Source: Candidatus Sulfotelmatobacter sp.
Lineage (GTDB): Bacteria; Acidobacteriota; Terriglobia; Terriglobales; SbA1
Length of the DNA stretch: 12,895 nt
Direction of reading: 5' to 3'
Assembly: GCA_030151135.1 (NCBI GenBank)
Contig: JASLEQ010000642.1
Span: 1-12,895, forward strand
The position numbers and the translations under genes were made by a program. Within the stretch, counting starts at the first letter, position 1; each line of letters begins with the position of its first letter. Shown here piece after piece: positions 6,552 to 12,652 of the stretch. The notes beneath the pieces were generated by a model, which was not told the DNA's origin, did no database searches, and was given only the letters and a program-made list of their open reading frames with translations.

Positions 6552-7295
6552 TTAAATCGCGGGATCAAACCGCAGCCGGTACTTGCCCAGGGATTTGTCC
6601 CAGATCGTAAAGCCCGGAACGACCGCGGCATCGGTTCGCAACGCAATCCGTGCGAGCCCGCTGGCGGTGCATGCCTTGATCCCAAAGAAATCCACAAACA
6701 CTCCCTGCGGCGGAGTCATATTCGTGTCCATCAGGATCCCCACGGTTTCTCCCGCTTTCATCGCAGCCAGCAGTCCGCGAACGAAATCATCCTTAGGGAC
6801 CACTTTGTTGCCGTGCATGGTGCGATAGTGCTGGAGAAGGCGGTCCAGATAAGGATTGTCCATCGGCCGCATCACGATGTTCACCCAGTGTCCGTGAAGA
6901 GAATGCGCGAACGCTGACAGCTCCCACCCGCCGAAATGCGCCGTCAGAAAAAGCACGCCCTTGCCGCGTGCATAAGCATGCTCGTAGTTCTCCAGCCCTT
7001 CATAGACGACAACCTCGTCGATGTTCTGAGGACTGTATTTCGGGAATTGGCAAAGCTCGGCGAGCTGCCGTCCCAGTGAGGTGAATTCCCCGCGCAAAAT
7101 CTTTTTGCGCTCGGCCTCGCTCTTCTCCGGGAAGGCCATCTGCAGGTTTCGCATGCCCACCTGGCGCAGACGGAAATGGAAGAGGTAAACCAGCTGCGCG
7201 ATGCTGATGGCAAAGCCGCGAGCCAGCGGGCGCGGCAAAATGCCCATGATCTTCAGGAACGGCCAGGCAGCCGCATATTCAAGTTCGCGCCGCAT
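6552..7295 (-). CDS. LpxL/HtrB-family lipid A acyltransferase, truncated by nonsense codon
   Basis: The open part from ATG 7295 gives 247 residues of a Kdo2-lipid A lauroyl/myristoyl-type acyltransferase. This inner-membrane enzyme adds a secondary acyl chain to lipid A. An N-terminal hydrophobic stretch (about 11-40) would anchor it. The catalytic HX4E motif is TAHFGGWE with His120 and Glu125, followed by RPMDNPYLDR (143-152), ILMDTNM (187-193) and GVFVDFFG (198-205). The frame stops at TAA 6554-6552, about 50 residues before the usual end, and the missing C-terminus is encoded in frame just beyond it (6396-6551). The protein as written lacks the conserved WVHRRWK end and may be unstable or inactive. 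No clear Shine-Dalgarno sequence precedes the ATG. It is divergent from the VOC gene, with 73 bases between the starts. Confidence 0.85.
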   Translation of the reverse strand: MRRELEYAAAWPFLKIMGILPRPLARGFAISIAQLVYLFHFRLRQVGMRNLQMAFPEKSEAERKKILRGEFTSLGRQLAELCQFPKYSPQNIDEVVVYEGLENYEHAYARGKGVLFLTAHFGGWELSAFAHSLHGHWVNIVMRPMDNPYLDRLLQHYRTMHGNKVVPKDDFVRGLLAAMKAGETVGILMDTNMTPPQGVFVDFFGIKACTASGLARIALRTDAAVVPGFTIWDKSLGKYRLRFDPAI

Positions 7296-7368
7296 TCAGG
7301 AAGAAAAACTTTAACATGCGGGGGGCAGGTTCTCCGTCGCCAGTCCAATCGAATGATAAAGTTCTGAA

Positions 7369-7791
7369 ATGAGAACCAACCGGTCCGTACCTCCCTGCGC
7401 CGTGATCCCAGTGCTCATCTACCCAGACCCCAGTGTCGCTGCCGATTGGCTCGGAAAGGCTTTTGGGTTCACGGTGCGTCTTCGGATCGCCAATCACCGC
7501 ATCCAGATGAAGGCCGGCGAAGGCTGCTTCACCATCGCCGAAGGAGACGCCTCCCCTGACAAATCACACATCGTTCAGGTTCGCATTGAAGATGCGAGTG
7601 GTCACTGCAAGGTCGCCAGAGAGAATGGTGCCGTCATTCTGACCGAACCCATAGATCAGCCTTATGGCGAGCGCCAATACAATGCACAGGATTTTTACGG
7701 GCATCGCTGGGACTTTACGGAAACCATTCGCGATGTCGCTCCGGAAGAGTGGAGCAACGGTGAATTTCACCTTGAGCGGGAGAATCTTTAG
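7369..7791 (+). CDS. VOC-superfamily (glyoxalase/bleomycin-resistance-like) protein
   Basis: The 140-residue product has the size and pattern of a single vicinal-oxygen-chelate domain protein. The N-terminal beta-alpha segment VIPVLIYPDPSVAADWLGKAFGF (12-34) is the typical opening of the PhnB-like subgroup. The second module ends with QPYGERQYNAQDFYGHRWDFTE (97-118), the usual metal-side strand and turn of the fold. VOC proteins include glyoxalases, antibiotic-binding proteins and dioxygenases; nothing here decides between them. No signal peptide is present, so it is cytoplasmic. There is no strong Shine-Dalgarno sequence before the ATG. It is convergent with the AI-2E-like gene, 41 bases apart, and no terminator is evident between them. 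Confidence 0.8.
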   Translation: MRTNRSVPPCAVIPVLIYPDPSVAADWLGKAFGFTVRLRIANHRIQMKAGEGCFTIAEGDASPDKSHIVQVRIEDASGHCKVARENGAVILTEPIDQPYGERQYNAQDFYGHRWDFTETIRDVAPEEWSNGEFHLERENL

Positions 7792-7832
7792 CGATACTGC
7801 GCAGAAGATCCCCGCATCCCGGATGACTCGTG

Positions 7833-8351
7833 TCACTTTTGCGGCGGTCCTACCTCTAGATCTTTTTTATAGCGTGCCCGGTAGGCATACCGGACTGCGA
7901 GTAACGGCGCGGCCACCAATACTCCCCAGAATGGCCAAAGCACTCCGAGCACGATCGGCGCAAGCACGGACGCCCAGATCGGCACCTTCGCGGTTCGTCG
8001 CATGATGTATGGCTGAAGCAACAAGCCGTCGACCAGCGCGATTACGGCATAAAGCACAAGCACGCCGAGAGGATGCTGCCAATCGATCCATTTGATCGTT
8101 GCAGCGAGAACAGGTCCCAATAGACCCAAGATCGGCCCGAGGTGCGGAACGATCTGCAGGACCGCGGCAAGCAGCGCCCACAGCGGGGCCAACGGGACAT
8201 GCAGGAAATGAAGTCCAACGAACCAGAGTATCCCGACCGCCAGGGAATCCTGCAGTTGGGCAACAGCCCAGTTCTTCAGCGCGCCGCCCGTGGTGCGTAA
8301 GTGATCTCCGAAGTCCATGTTTTGGTCGTGCCGCCTGTTCTCGACAATCAC
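7833..8351 (-). CDS. AI-2E/UPF0118-family membrane protein, C-terminal half only
   Basis: From GTG 8351 the product has 172 residues and matches the second half of AI-2E family permeases, which usually run to about 350 residues. Visible features are the amphipathic LRTTGGALKNWAVAQ lead-in (18-32) and a first membrane helix near 34-50. The family motif IVPHLGP is at 67-73 (usual form IPYVGP). VLYAVIALVDGLLLQPYIM lies near 99-117 and a last hydrophobic pair covers about 127-153. The frame stays open upstream to TGA near 8442, but those residues are not membrane-like and contain no N-terminal helices. The upstream gene ends at 8434, leaving no room for the missing half. No convincing ribosome site exists. 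It is best read as a 5'-truncated gene or remnant; a genuine short variant is the alternative. Transport function is uncertain. Confidence 0.65.
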   Translation of the reverse strand: MIVENRRHDQNMDFGDHLRTTGGALKNWAVAQLQDSLAVGILWFVGLHFLHVPLAPLWALLAAVLQIVPHLGPILGLLGPVLAATIKWIDWQHPLGVLVLYAVIALVDGLLLQPYIMRRTAKVPIWASVLAPIVLGVLWPFWGVLVAAPLLAVRYAYRARYKKDLEVGPPQK

Positions 8352-8433
8352 AGTTGTCCGGGGTGGGATGAAAAGAGCGAGTGCGCCGGTTGCCCGTTCG
8401 CACGCAGATTCTAGGGCGACGGCGTGCTGGAAG

Positions 8434-9432
8434 TTAGTGCGGAAAAATCATCTTGGAGGACACACGATACTGTCGATAATTGGCATAGTGATGCTCGTTC
8501 CTGAAATTTAACCCGTCAAATCTGATGTCCACCTTCACTACTTTAGGTAGCCACAACGGTGATGGAATGTCGCGAAGGCGAACTTCGCTCAGAGTGACCT
8601 CAGTCGTTTGCCGATCAAGCCCAACCTCTGGACGGGGAGCGAGAAGATCGGTCTGTATTTTAATGATTTGGAAATTGCTTTTGTCCACCCATGCGACTCT
8701 CTGAACGAGCATCTGCACGACGGAATGTCCCGCTCCTCTCACCGTCTCAGTCATGGTGGCATGCCCAGGTCGCTGGGCGAACGCCACGACATAAGTATTT
8801 TGGCTGCCAATCCGCTGTTCGCCAAGATAGCGGAAAGTCGATTCCGATTGGAACGCCATCGAAAAATAAACGCAGCTCAAGGCAAAGCCGTGCGTAACAA
8901 AAAATCGTGACCTGAAGGGGCTCCCTGTACTCAATTCATTAATGCGTTTGCCCTTTTTGTCCATACGGTATTCATCAAATTTCGCCTCATTTCTGTCGCC
9001 ATGAAGAAGAATGAGATATTCGTCTCTGATCTCTTGAGCTAGATAGTCGACGGCAATGCTATGGTCGGCGCCAGTGCTATAGTCGGCGCCAATGCTATAG
9101 TCGGGGCCGATGCTACGTATTTCTTGCTCTCTGACATATTCGTCAGCGATCAGATTCGGGGTATCGAGAAAGAAACTGTCCACCCGCTGCCCCTCGTGTT
9201 GCAAGATCATAGGTAGCCCATTCTGATCCGGGCTAGGCTGAATCCCCTTCAGTTCTGGAACCAGTTCGCGAAGCCGTTCCAAGGACTCCTCTGAGTACGG
9301 ATGTGCGTTCGCGTAGTAACTTTGAGGATTTGTGTCTTTGTCGGGAAAGGTGTTTGGTGTTGGGGGGGCCTGAACGCCTTCGGGGCTTTGGAAGAAACTC
9401 AGCAGGAGAAAAACAGCCACCCAATGTGCCAT
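8434..9432 (-). CDS. Exported protein of unknown function with 6-residue repeat
   Basis: The 332-residue product starts with a hydrophobic segment (WVAVFLLLSFF) and a likely cleavage region near GVQA (19-22), so it is probably exported, although the positive n-region is weak. No other start codon lies between ATG 9432 and the upstream in-frame stop. After a polar part (30-100) comes a low-complexity run of near-identical hexapeptides (IGPDYS, IGADYS, TGADHS, IAVDYL at about 108-131). The C-terminal two thirds are beta-rich. They contain GEQRIGSQNTYVVAFAQRPG (204-223), VQRVAWVDKSNFQIIKIQTDLL (243-264), TEVTLSEVRL (277-286) and PLWLPKVVKVDI (292-303), ending in a Tyr-rich NEHHYANYRQYRV. I associate this pattern with secreted acidobacterial proteins, possibly of LolA/LolB-like beta fold. 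That is inference and no function is known. Confidence 0.75.
   Translation of the reverse strand: MAHWVAVFLLLSFFQSPEGVQAPPTPNTFPDKDTNPQSYYANAHPYSEESLERLRELVPELKGIQPSPDQNGLPMILQHEGQRVDSFFLDTPNLIADEYVREQEIRSIGPDYSIGADYSTGADHSIAVDYLAQEIRDEYLILLHGDRNEAKFDEYRMDKKGKRINELSTGSPFRSRFFVTHGFALSCVYFSMAFQSESTFRYLGEQRIGSQNTYVVAFAQRPGHATMTETVRGAGHSVVQMLVQRVAWVDKSNFQIIKIQTDLLAPRPEVGLDRQTTEVTLSEVRLRDIPSPLWLPKVVKVDIRFDGLNFRNEHHYANYRQYRVSSKMIFPH
9058..9111. repeat. Three 18-bp tandem repeats inside the exported-protein gene
   Basis: Units start at 9058, 9076 and 9094 with consensus GCTATAGTCGGCGCCAAT; each differs from the others by two to four bases. A weaker, 20-base fourth copy precedes them (9038-9057) and a partial copy follows. 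The unit is a multiple of three, so copy-number change would keep the reading frame and add or remove six residues. Confidence 0.85.
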
Positions 9433-9550
9433 CGTGAACCACTGCGCGTAGCGAAAACCCCGGTTGCCTGATTGCTTCGCTTATGCGCGCTACTTTATTA
9501 CAGTTTCGGACGTTCCGCCAGTTCAGGTCCGAAGTGTTGTAATATCCCCA

Positions 9551-9588
9551 TTCCACTCAAAATGCCTCTACGGCAGGGTTGAGTGGAA
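9551..9588. repeat. 10-bp inverted repeat (stem-loop) between two minus-strand genes
   Basis: TTCCACTCAA (9551-9560) and TTGAGTGGAA (9579-9588) are perfect inverted arms. Inside, GCC (9564-9566) and GGC (9572-9574) can pair around a TCTAC loop. No T tract follows on either strand, so it is not a typical intrinsic terminator. It lies about 120 bases upstream of the exported-protein start on the minus strand. The rest of 9433-9700 shows nothing recognisable. Confidence 0.6.
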
Positions 9589-9700
9589 GCGCCTTCCCCT
9601 CCATCACCCGCAACGACGGATAGCTTCAGTCTCCAGTCACCCGATCAGCATGCCAGCGCTGACGGCGATGCAAAGCTTGACCACAGCGTGGCACGTGCAA

Positions 9701-9721
9701 AGTAGCCTCTTCGAGGCTGCT
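9701..9721 (-). terminator. Weak terminator-like hairpin directly after the DinB-fold gene
   Basis: AGTAGCCTC (9701-9709) and GAGGCTGCT (9713-9721) form a 9-bp stem with one G-T wobble around a 3-base loop, starting immediately after the minus-strand stop codon (9724-9722). The T tail on the minus strand is very short, so termination would be inefficient or factor-assisted. Confidence 0.4.
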
Positions 9722-10291
9722 TTACTTCGACGATTGTCCGGGCTGGTTCTCACTAGTCGGCGGCACAACCCCTTTCATCCGCAAATAAGTCACCATGTTC
9801 CCATAGTGCTCGTCCGTATGCGCTGTATTGAGCGAGAACACGGTGAGCTTCGCCATGTCGAAGTTGAACAATTTCACCATCTGGCTGCCTTTTGCATCGG
9901 TCATGCTGTCGAATGCTTTGTTGCAGTAGGCCACGGCGTCCTTAAGCGCGGCTACAAGATCGGCCTTCGAGGTCTTTGTTTTTTCGATGCCTTTGTTTGG
10001 GTTAGCTTCGCCGAGGGTTTGCGAGCAGAACATATATGAGGCGTCGGCCACATGGCCAACGAGCTGGCCAAAACTTCGAACCTCCGGTGTCGGTTTGAAG
10101 GAGTAGTTCTCTTCCGGCATTTTCTGTGCCGCGCCGATGACCGCGCCGCTTACAAACGAATACAGACCCTTCTCGCTGGCAGTAATCGGATTCGCTGGAG
10201 GAGCGGCCTGCGGTTGTGATTTTTCCTGCCCGAGAACAGCTCCGGAAAATGCCGTCAATACAGCAAACATCAAACAGAACTTGTTTTTCAC
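9722..10291 (-). CDS. Exported DinB-fold protein
   Basis: Start is GTG 10291, with AGAGGTGA just upstream on the minus strand. The 189-residue product begins with a signal peptide (KNKFCLMFAVLTAFSGAVLGQ), followed by a Pro/Gln/Ala linker to about residue 35. The rest is the four-helix DinB/YfiT-like fold. FGQLVGHVADASYMF (74-88) and NTAHTDEHYGNMVTYLRMKGVVPP (155-178) carry His80, His158 and His162, the three histidines that bind a metal in this superfamily. DinB-fold enzymes include thiol-dependent S-transferases, but many members have no known reaction. Here the signal peptide places it outside the cytoplasm, which is notable for a fold best known from cytosolic enzymes. It lies downstream of the SYLF gene on the same strand with a 224-base gap, so shared transcription is uncertain. 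Confidence 0.85.
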   Translation of the reverse strand: MKNKFCLMFAVLTAFSGAVLGQEKSQPQAAPPANPITASEKGLYSFVSGAVIGAAQKMPEENYSFKPTPEVRSFGQLVGHVADASYMFCSQTLGEANPNKGIEKTKTSKADLVAALKDAVAYCNKAFDSMTDAKGSQMVKLFNFDMAKLTVFSLNTAHTDEHYGNMVTYLRMKGVVPPTSENQPGQSSK

Positions 10292-10515
10292 GAGTCACCT
10301 CTCGGAGAGATCATGCCATATCTCAGATTGCGGAGGAAGGGAGAAACCTGCCCCGTCGAATGAGACTGGTTCAATCAACGAGCCTGCGGAACATCCTGAC
10401 ATAAAGCGAAGGCCGAAAAACCCGGCACTCCTCGTAGATAACTAGCAGGATTGTGACGGTTGGCGTGACATCTGGATTACGCTCATGGTCTTCAGGCTTT
10501 GGGTCGAAGTCGGAG

Positions 10516-11220
10516 CTACTTAGCAGCTTCGTGCGCCCACTTCGCGAGGCTGCTCAGAAACGCGTTGGCGTTTGCCGGAGGTTCCACTTCCCCGGTCAAC
10601 GACGCCTTCGACGTCACCATGTGTCCGTAGAACTCGCGTGTCGACTTTTTGTCGAAGTTGACCCGGGCGCCATTCAAGCTCACGCCTGCGAAGACTCCGC
10701 GAGCGCGTGAGTATGTCAGAACCTGAGCTTTCAGCTTCCAATCGGTATTACCTTCGGCATGACGCCCCACTGGACCCGCTGCCACTGATGCGTCCGCCCC
10801 CAGCGCGAACTGGCTCGACAGCAGATGCTGCATGCCATCGTTGTTCATGATCAGCATGACAAGGTCGACGGCCTGCCCGCCGATCTGAAATCCGAAGCTG
10901 CCTCCCTCGATCGTGAAGAATGCCGGAGCACTCCATCCCTTGGAGGTGCGGCAGCTCGCCACCCCTCGGCCATATTTCGCGCCGAAGATGAACCCGCCCT
11001 TCAGCATCGAAGGCGCGACCGCAACGCATTCCGCGCGGCCTAACACTTCTTCTGGAATGCCCGAATCGGGCGCCGACTGAATCTCATTCAAAACGTCGGC
11101 GGAAGCCTGCACTCGATCGGCAGCTTTCGAGTCTTTCTGCTGGCCTTCTTGTGGACTTCCCACACCAAATGCAACACCGCACAGGCATACGAGCAAGGTC
11201 GAAACTGCCAGTTTTCTCAT
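10516..11220 (-). CDS. Exported SYLF-domain (Ysc84-type lipid-binding) protein
   Basis: ATG 11220 is chosen because GTGAGG lies just upstream and the residues that follow form a signal peptide (MRKLAVSTLLVCLCGVAFG). The longer frame from 11445 adds 75 residues without such features and overlaps the divergent gene. The 234-residue product contains a complete SYLF domain: AECVAVAPSMLKGGFIFGAKYGRGVASCR (about 63-91), then SAPAFFTIEGGSFGFQIGGQAVDLVMLIMN (97-126). GADASVAAGPVGR (141-153) and TYSRARGVFAGVSLNGARV (169-187) complete it, with REFYG at the end. In eukaryotes this domain binds phosphoinositides; bacterial exported forms are thought to bind lipids, but their role is not settled. It is divergent from the beta-propeller gene; a -10-like TACAAT lies at 11266-11261. 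Confidence 0.9.
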   Translation of the reverse strand: MRKLAVSTLLVCLCGVAFGVGSPQEGQQKDSKAADRVQASADVLNEIQSAPDSGIPEEVLGRAECVAVAPSMLKGGFIFGAKYGRGVASCRTSKGWSAPAFFTIEGGSFGFQIGGQAVDLVMLIMNNDGMQHLLSSQFALGADASVAAGPVGRHAEGNTDWKLKAQVLTYSRARGVFAGVSLNGARVNFDKKSTREFYGHMVTSKASLTGEVEPPANANAFLSSLAKWAHEAAK

Positions 11221-11260
11221 GGTCCTCACCACAAAAGGTTTTCGCGAATCGATTAGTTGG

Positions 11261-11266
11261 ATTGTA
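11261..11266 (-). promoter_or_regulatory. Possible -10 element for the SYLF gene
   Basis: TACAAT on the minus strand (five of six consensus bases) lies about 40 bases before the SYLF start codon. No good -35 is visible at 16-18 bases, so only the -10 is proposed. Confidence 0.3.
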
Positions 11267-11347
11267 AAACGATCGTGCCGTGTTGTATTGACGGGCCGTA
11301 ACTCCGCAGGTGCGACAATGGTTTCCCCAAAGGAGGAGCAACCCATC

Positions 11348-12346
11348 GTGTCTCGCCGCCTTCGCGTCATACGCAAAACCAAAATCTTCGATCCCGCAGA
11401 TGGATTCGGGGCCCTTAAGAACGCGGGCGAAGTCACCGATTGCACGCTGGCCGAGCGCGACGGCCGTTGGTGGATGTACCTCGCTGGCAGCGTCGTTGGA
11501 AGTCCCGGGATTCACCTCTTCAGCGCCTCCCTGCCCGAGGGAGCTCCACTGTCGACGAATGGTTGGAATCTCACACCTGACGCGGCCGACATGTCAAAAA
11601 TCGGGTTACTGGGTTCCCAGGTCGCGAGCGCGCCCTGGGATTTGAAAGGTGGCCGTCACTGCCCTTCTTACGTCAAAGGCTGGGATCCCGACCGCGGCGC
11701 TTGGGTCGAACGAATCTATTACGCAGGTGGTGCAGAACAGGTTTGGGGTCCATACACGATCGGCTATCTCCAGTGGGATGGCTCCAACTGGATCCACCAG
11801 CCATCTCCGGCGTTCACCGCCAATGAAGACAGGGAGCACGGCAGCGTCTACGAACCGAACCTGATCTATGCCGACGGCAAATGGAAGATGTGGTACGTGT
11901 CGGGATCGAATCATGAGAACTATCTCGCACACGGATTTGCCGAGAGCCCAAATGGCCGCGATCAGTGGAGCCGGCACGAGGTGTTTGCGCCGCCTGAAAT
12001 GAAGATGTTCGATTTTCGCGCAATTCCCACACAGCAAGGATATGAAGCGGTGTTCTCGCGCGTCTGGCTGGGCGGATCAGACGCACCGCCCGAAACAGGC
12101 CTTTGGTGGTGTCGTTGCGACCATCCTTCGAGAAAGTTGGCGGACTGGGGTGAGCCCATTCAAATCATCGGCGCAGAGAACTGCGGTTGGCATTCGGGTC
12201 CGTGGAGGCCGGCAGTAAGTTACAGCGACTCCGATCCGAAGCGGATGTTTGTCTTTTTTGATGGCATCTACAAAACGAACGATCCGGGACCGTTCCCATT
12301 CGTATTCACCTTGGGCTGCCTGGAAATGGAGTGGATTGAGGAATAG
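11348..12346 (+). CDS. Beta-propeller glycosidase-like protein (GH43/GH130-type fold)
   Basis: GTG 11348 is preferred: AAAGGAGGAG (11329-11338) is a very strong ribosome site about 10 bases upstream. An ATG at 11318 with a weaker AGGTG upstream is the alternative and adds 10 residues; frames from 11219 run into the divergent promoter region. The 332-residue product (from 11348) has repeated blade motifs of the five-bladed propeller found in GH32/43/68/130-like proteins: DGRWWMYLAG (38-47), VYEPNLIYADGKWKMWYVSG (167-186), a WLGGSD segment near 240-245 and RMFVFFDG (299-306). Acidic residues in the EPN and DG turns could be part of an active site, but I cannot identify a catalytic set. No signal peptide is evident, so it is probably cytoplasmic. 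The substrate is unknown. A weak hairpin (GAATCA/TGATTC, 12349-12383) overlaps the stop region. Confidence 0.75.
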   Translation: MSRRLRVIRKTKIFDPADGFGALKNAGEVTDCTLAERDGRWWMYLAGSVVGSPGIHLFSASLPEGAPLSTNGWNLTPDAADMSKIGLLGSQVASAPWDLKGGRHCPSYVKGWDPDRGAWVERIYYAGGAEQVWGPYTIGYLQWDGSNWIHQPSPAFTANEDREHGSVYEPNLIYADGKWKMWYVSGSNHENYLAHGFAESPNGRDQWSRHEVFAPPEMKMFDFRAIPTQQGYEAVFSRVWLGGSDAPPETGLWWCRCDHPSRKLADWGEPIQIIGAENCGWHSGPWRPAVSYSDSDPKRMFVFFDGIYKTNDPGPFPFVFTLGCLEMEWIEE

Positions 12347-12652
12347 CTGAATCAATCCTGGATTCTGCGGAGCAGAGTGATTCGGGGCAAAAAAATGCGG
12401 GGCTGAAAGCAGTGACCCTAATCGCCACTCTCAACCCCGTCTCCCAGGTTCTGTGGTAGGTGAAGCGAGTATGCGGCAGGCCACCGGAGGTGCCAAGATT
12501 ACGAAGGTAAGTGAACTCCTGATTACGGAAGGCTTTCGAGCCGCGAGCGAAAAACTACGAGTTCTTTAGATTTCAGCTGATTTGCCCTACTTCAAGAACC
12601 TTCTTCGAGCGGTTTGCCCGAAGCTCGTAGTTCAAAGCTCGCAGCCCAAAAC
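12347..12652. other. Gene-free region with minus-strand terminator and short repeats
   Basis: No plausible gene is seen in these 306 bases. They hold a hairpin at 12349-12383, the minus-strand terminator at 12389-12439, near-identical direct repeats GATTACGAAGG (12497-12507) and GATTACGGAAGG (12521-12532), and the inverted pair AACTACGAG (12553-12561) and CTCGTAGTT (12624-12632). AAGCTCGTAG (12621-12630) is echoed by AAGCTCGCAG a few bases on. The region is either a long 3' trailer of the regulator gene or holds a small RNA on the minus strand. Confidence 0.55.
12389..12439 (-). terminator. Intrinsic terminator, minus strand
   Basis: On the minus strand CGGGG (12439-12435), a T-G wobble, TGA (12433-12431) and AGTG (12429-12426) pair with CACT (12414-12411), TCA (12406-12404) and CCCCG (12402-12398). 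The loop has 11 bases and a four-against-one internal loop lies in the stem. After CA come seven T residues (12395-12389). The T tract is only on the minus side. It lies about 215 bases after the stop of the LuxR-type regulator. Confidence 0.7.

Noticed and set aside
7867..8403. 178-codon minus-strand frame overlapping the AI-2E-like gene
   Set aside because: Frame shadow with Arg/Ala/Cys-rich composition; the other minus frame gives membrane helices and the IVPHLGP motif.
9038..9111. Tandem repeat considered as a CRISPR-like array
   Set aside because: Units are contiguous, only 18 bp, without spacers, and lie in frame inside a coding region.
9464..10039. 191-codon plus-strand frame
   Set aside because: Antisense to the DinB-fold gene, which has conserved histidines and a signal peptide; the plus frame has neither.
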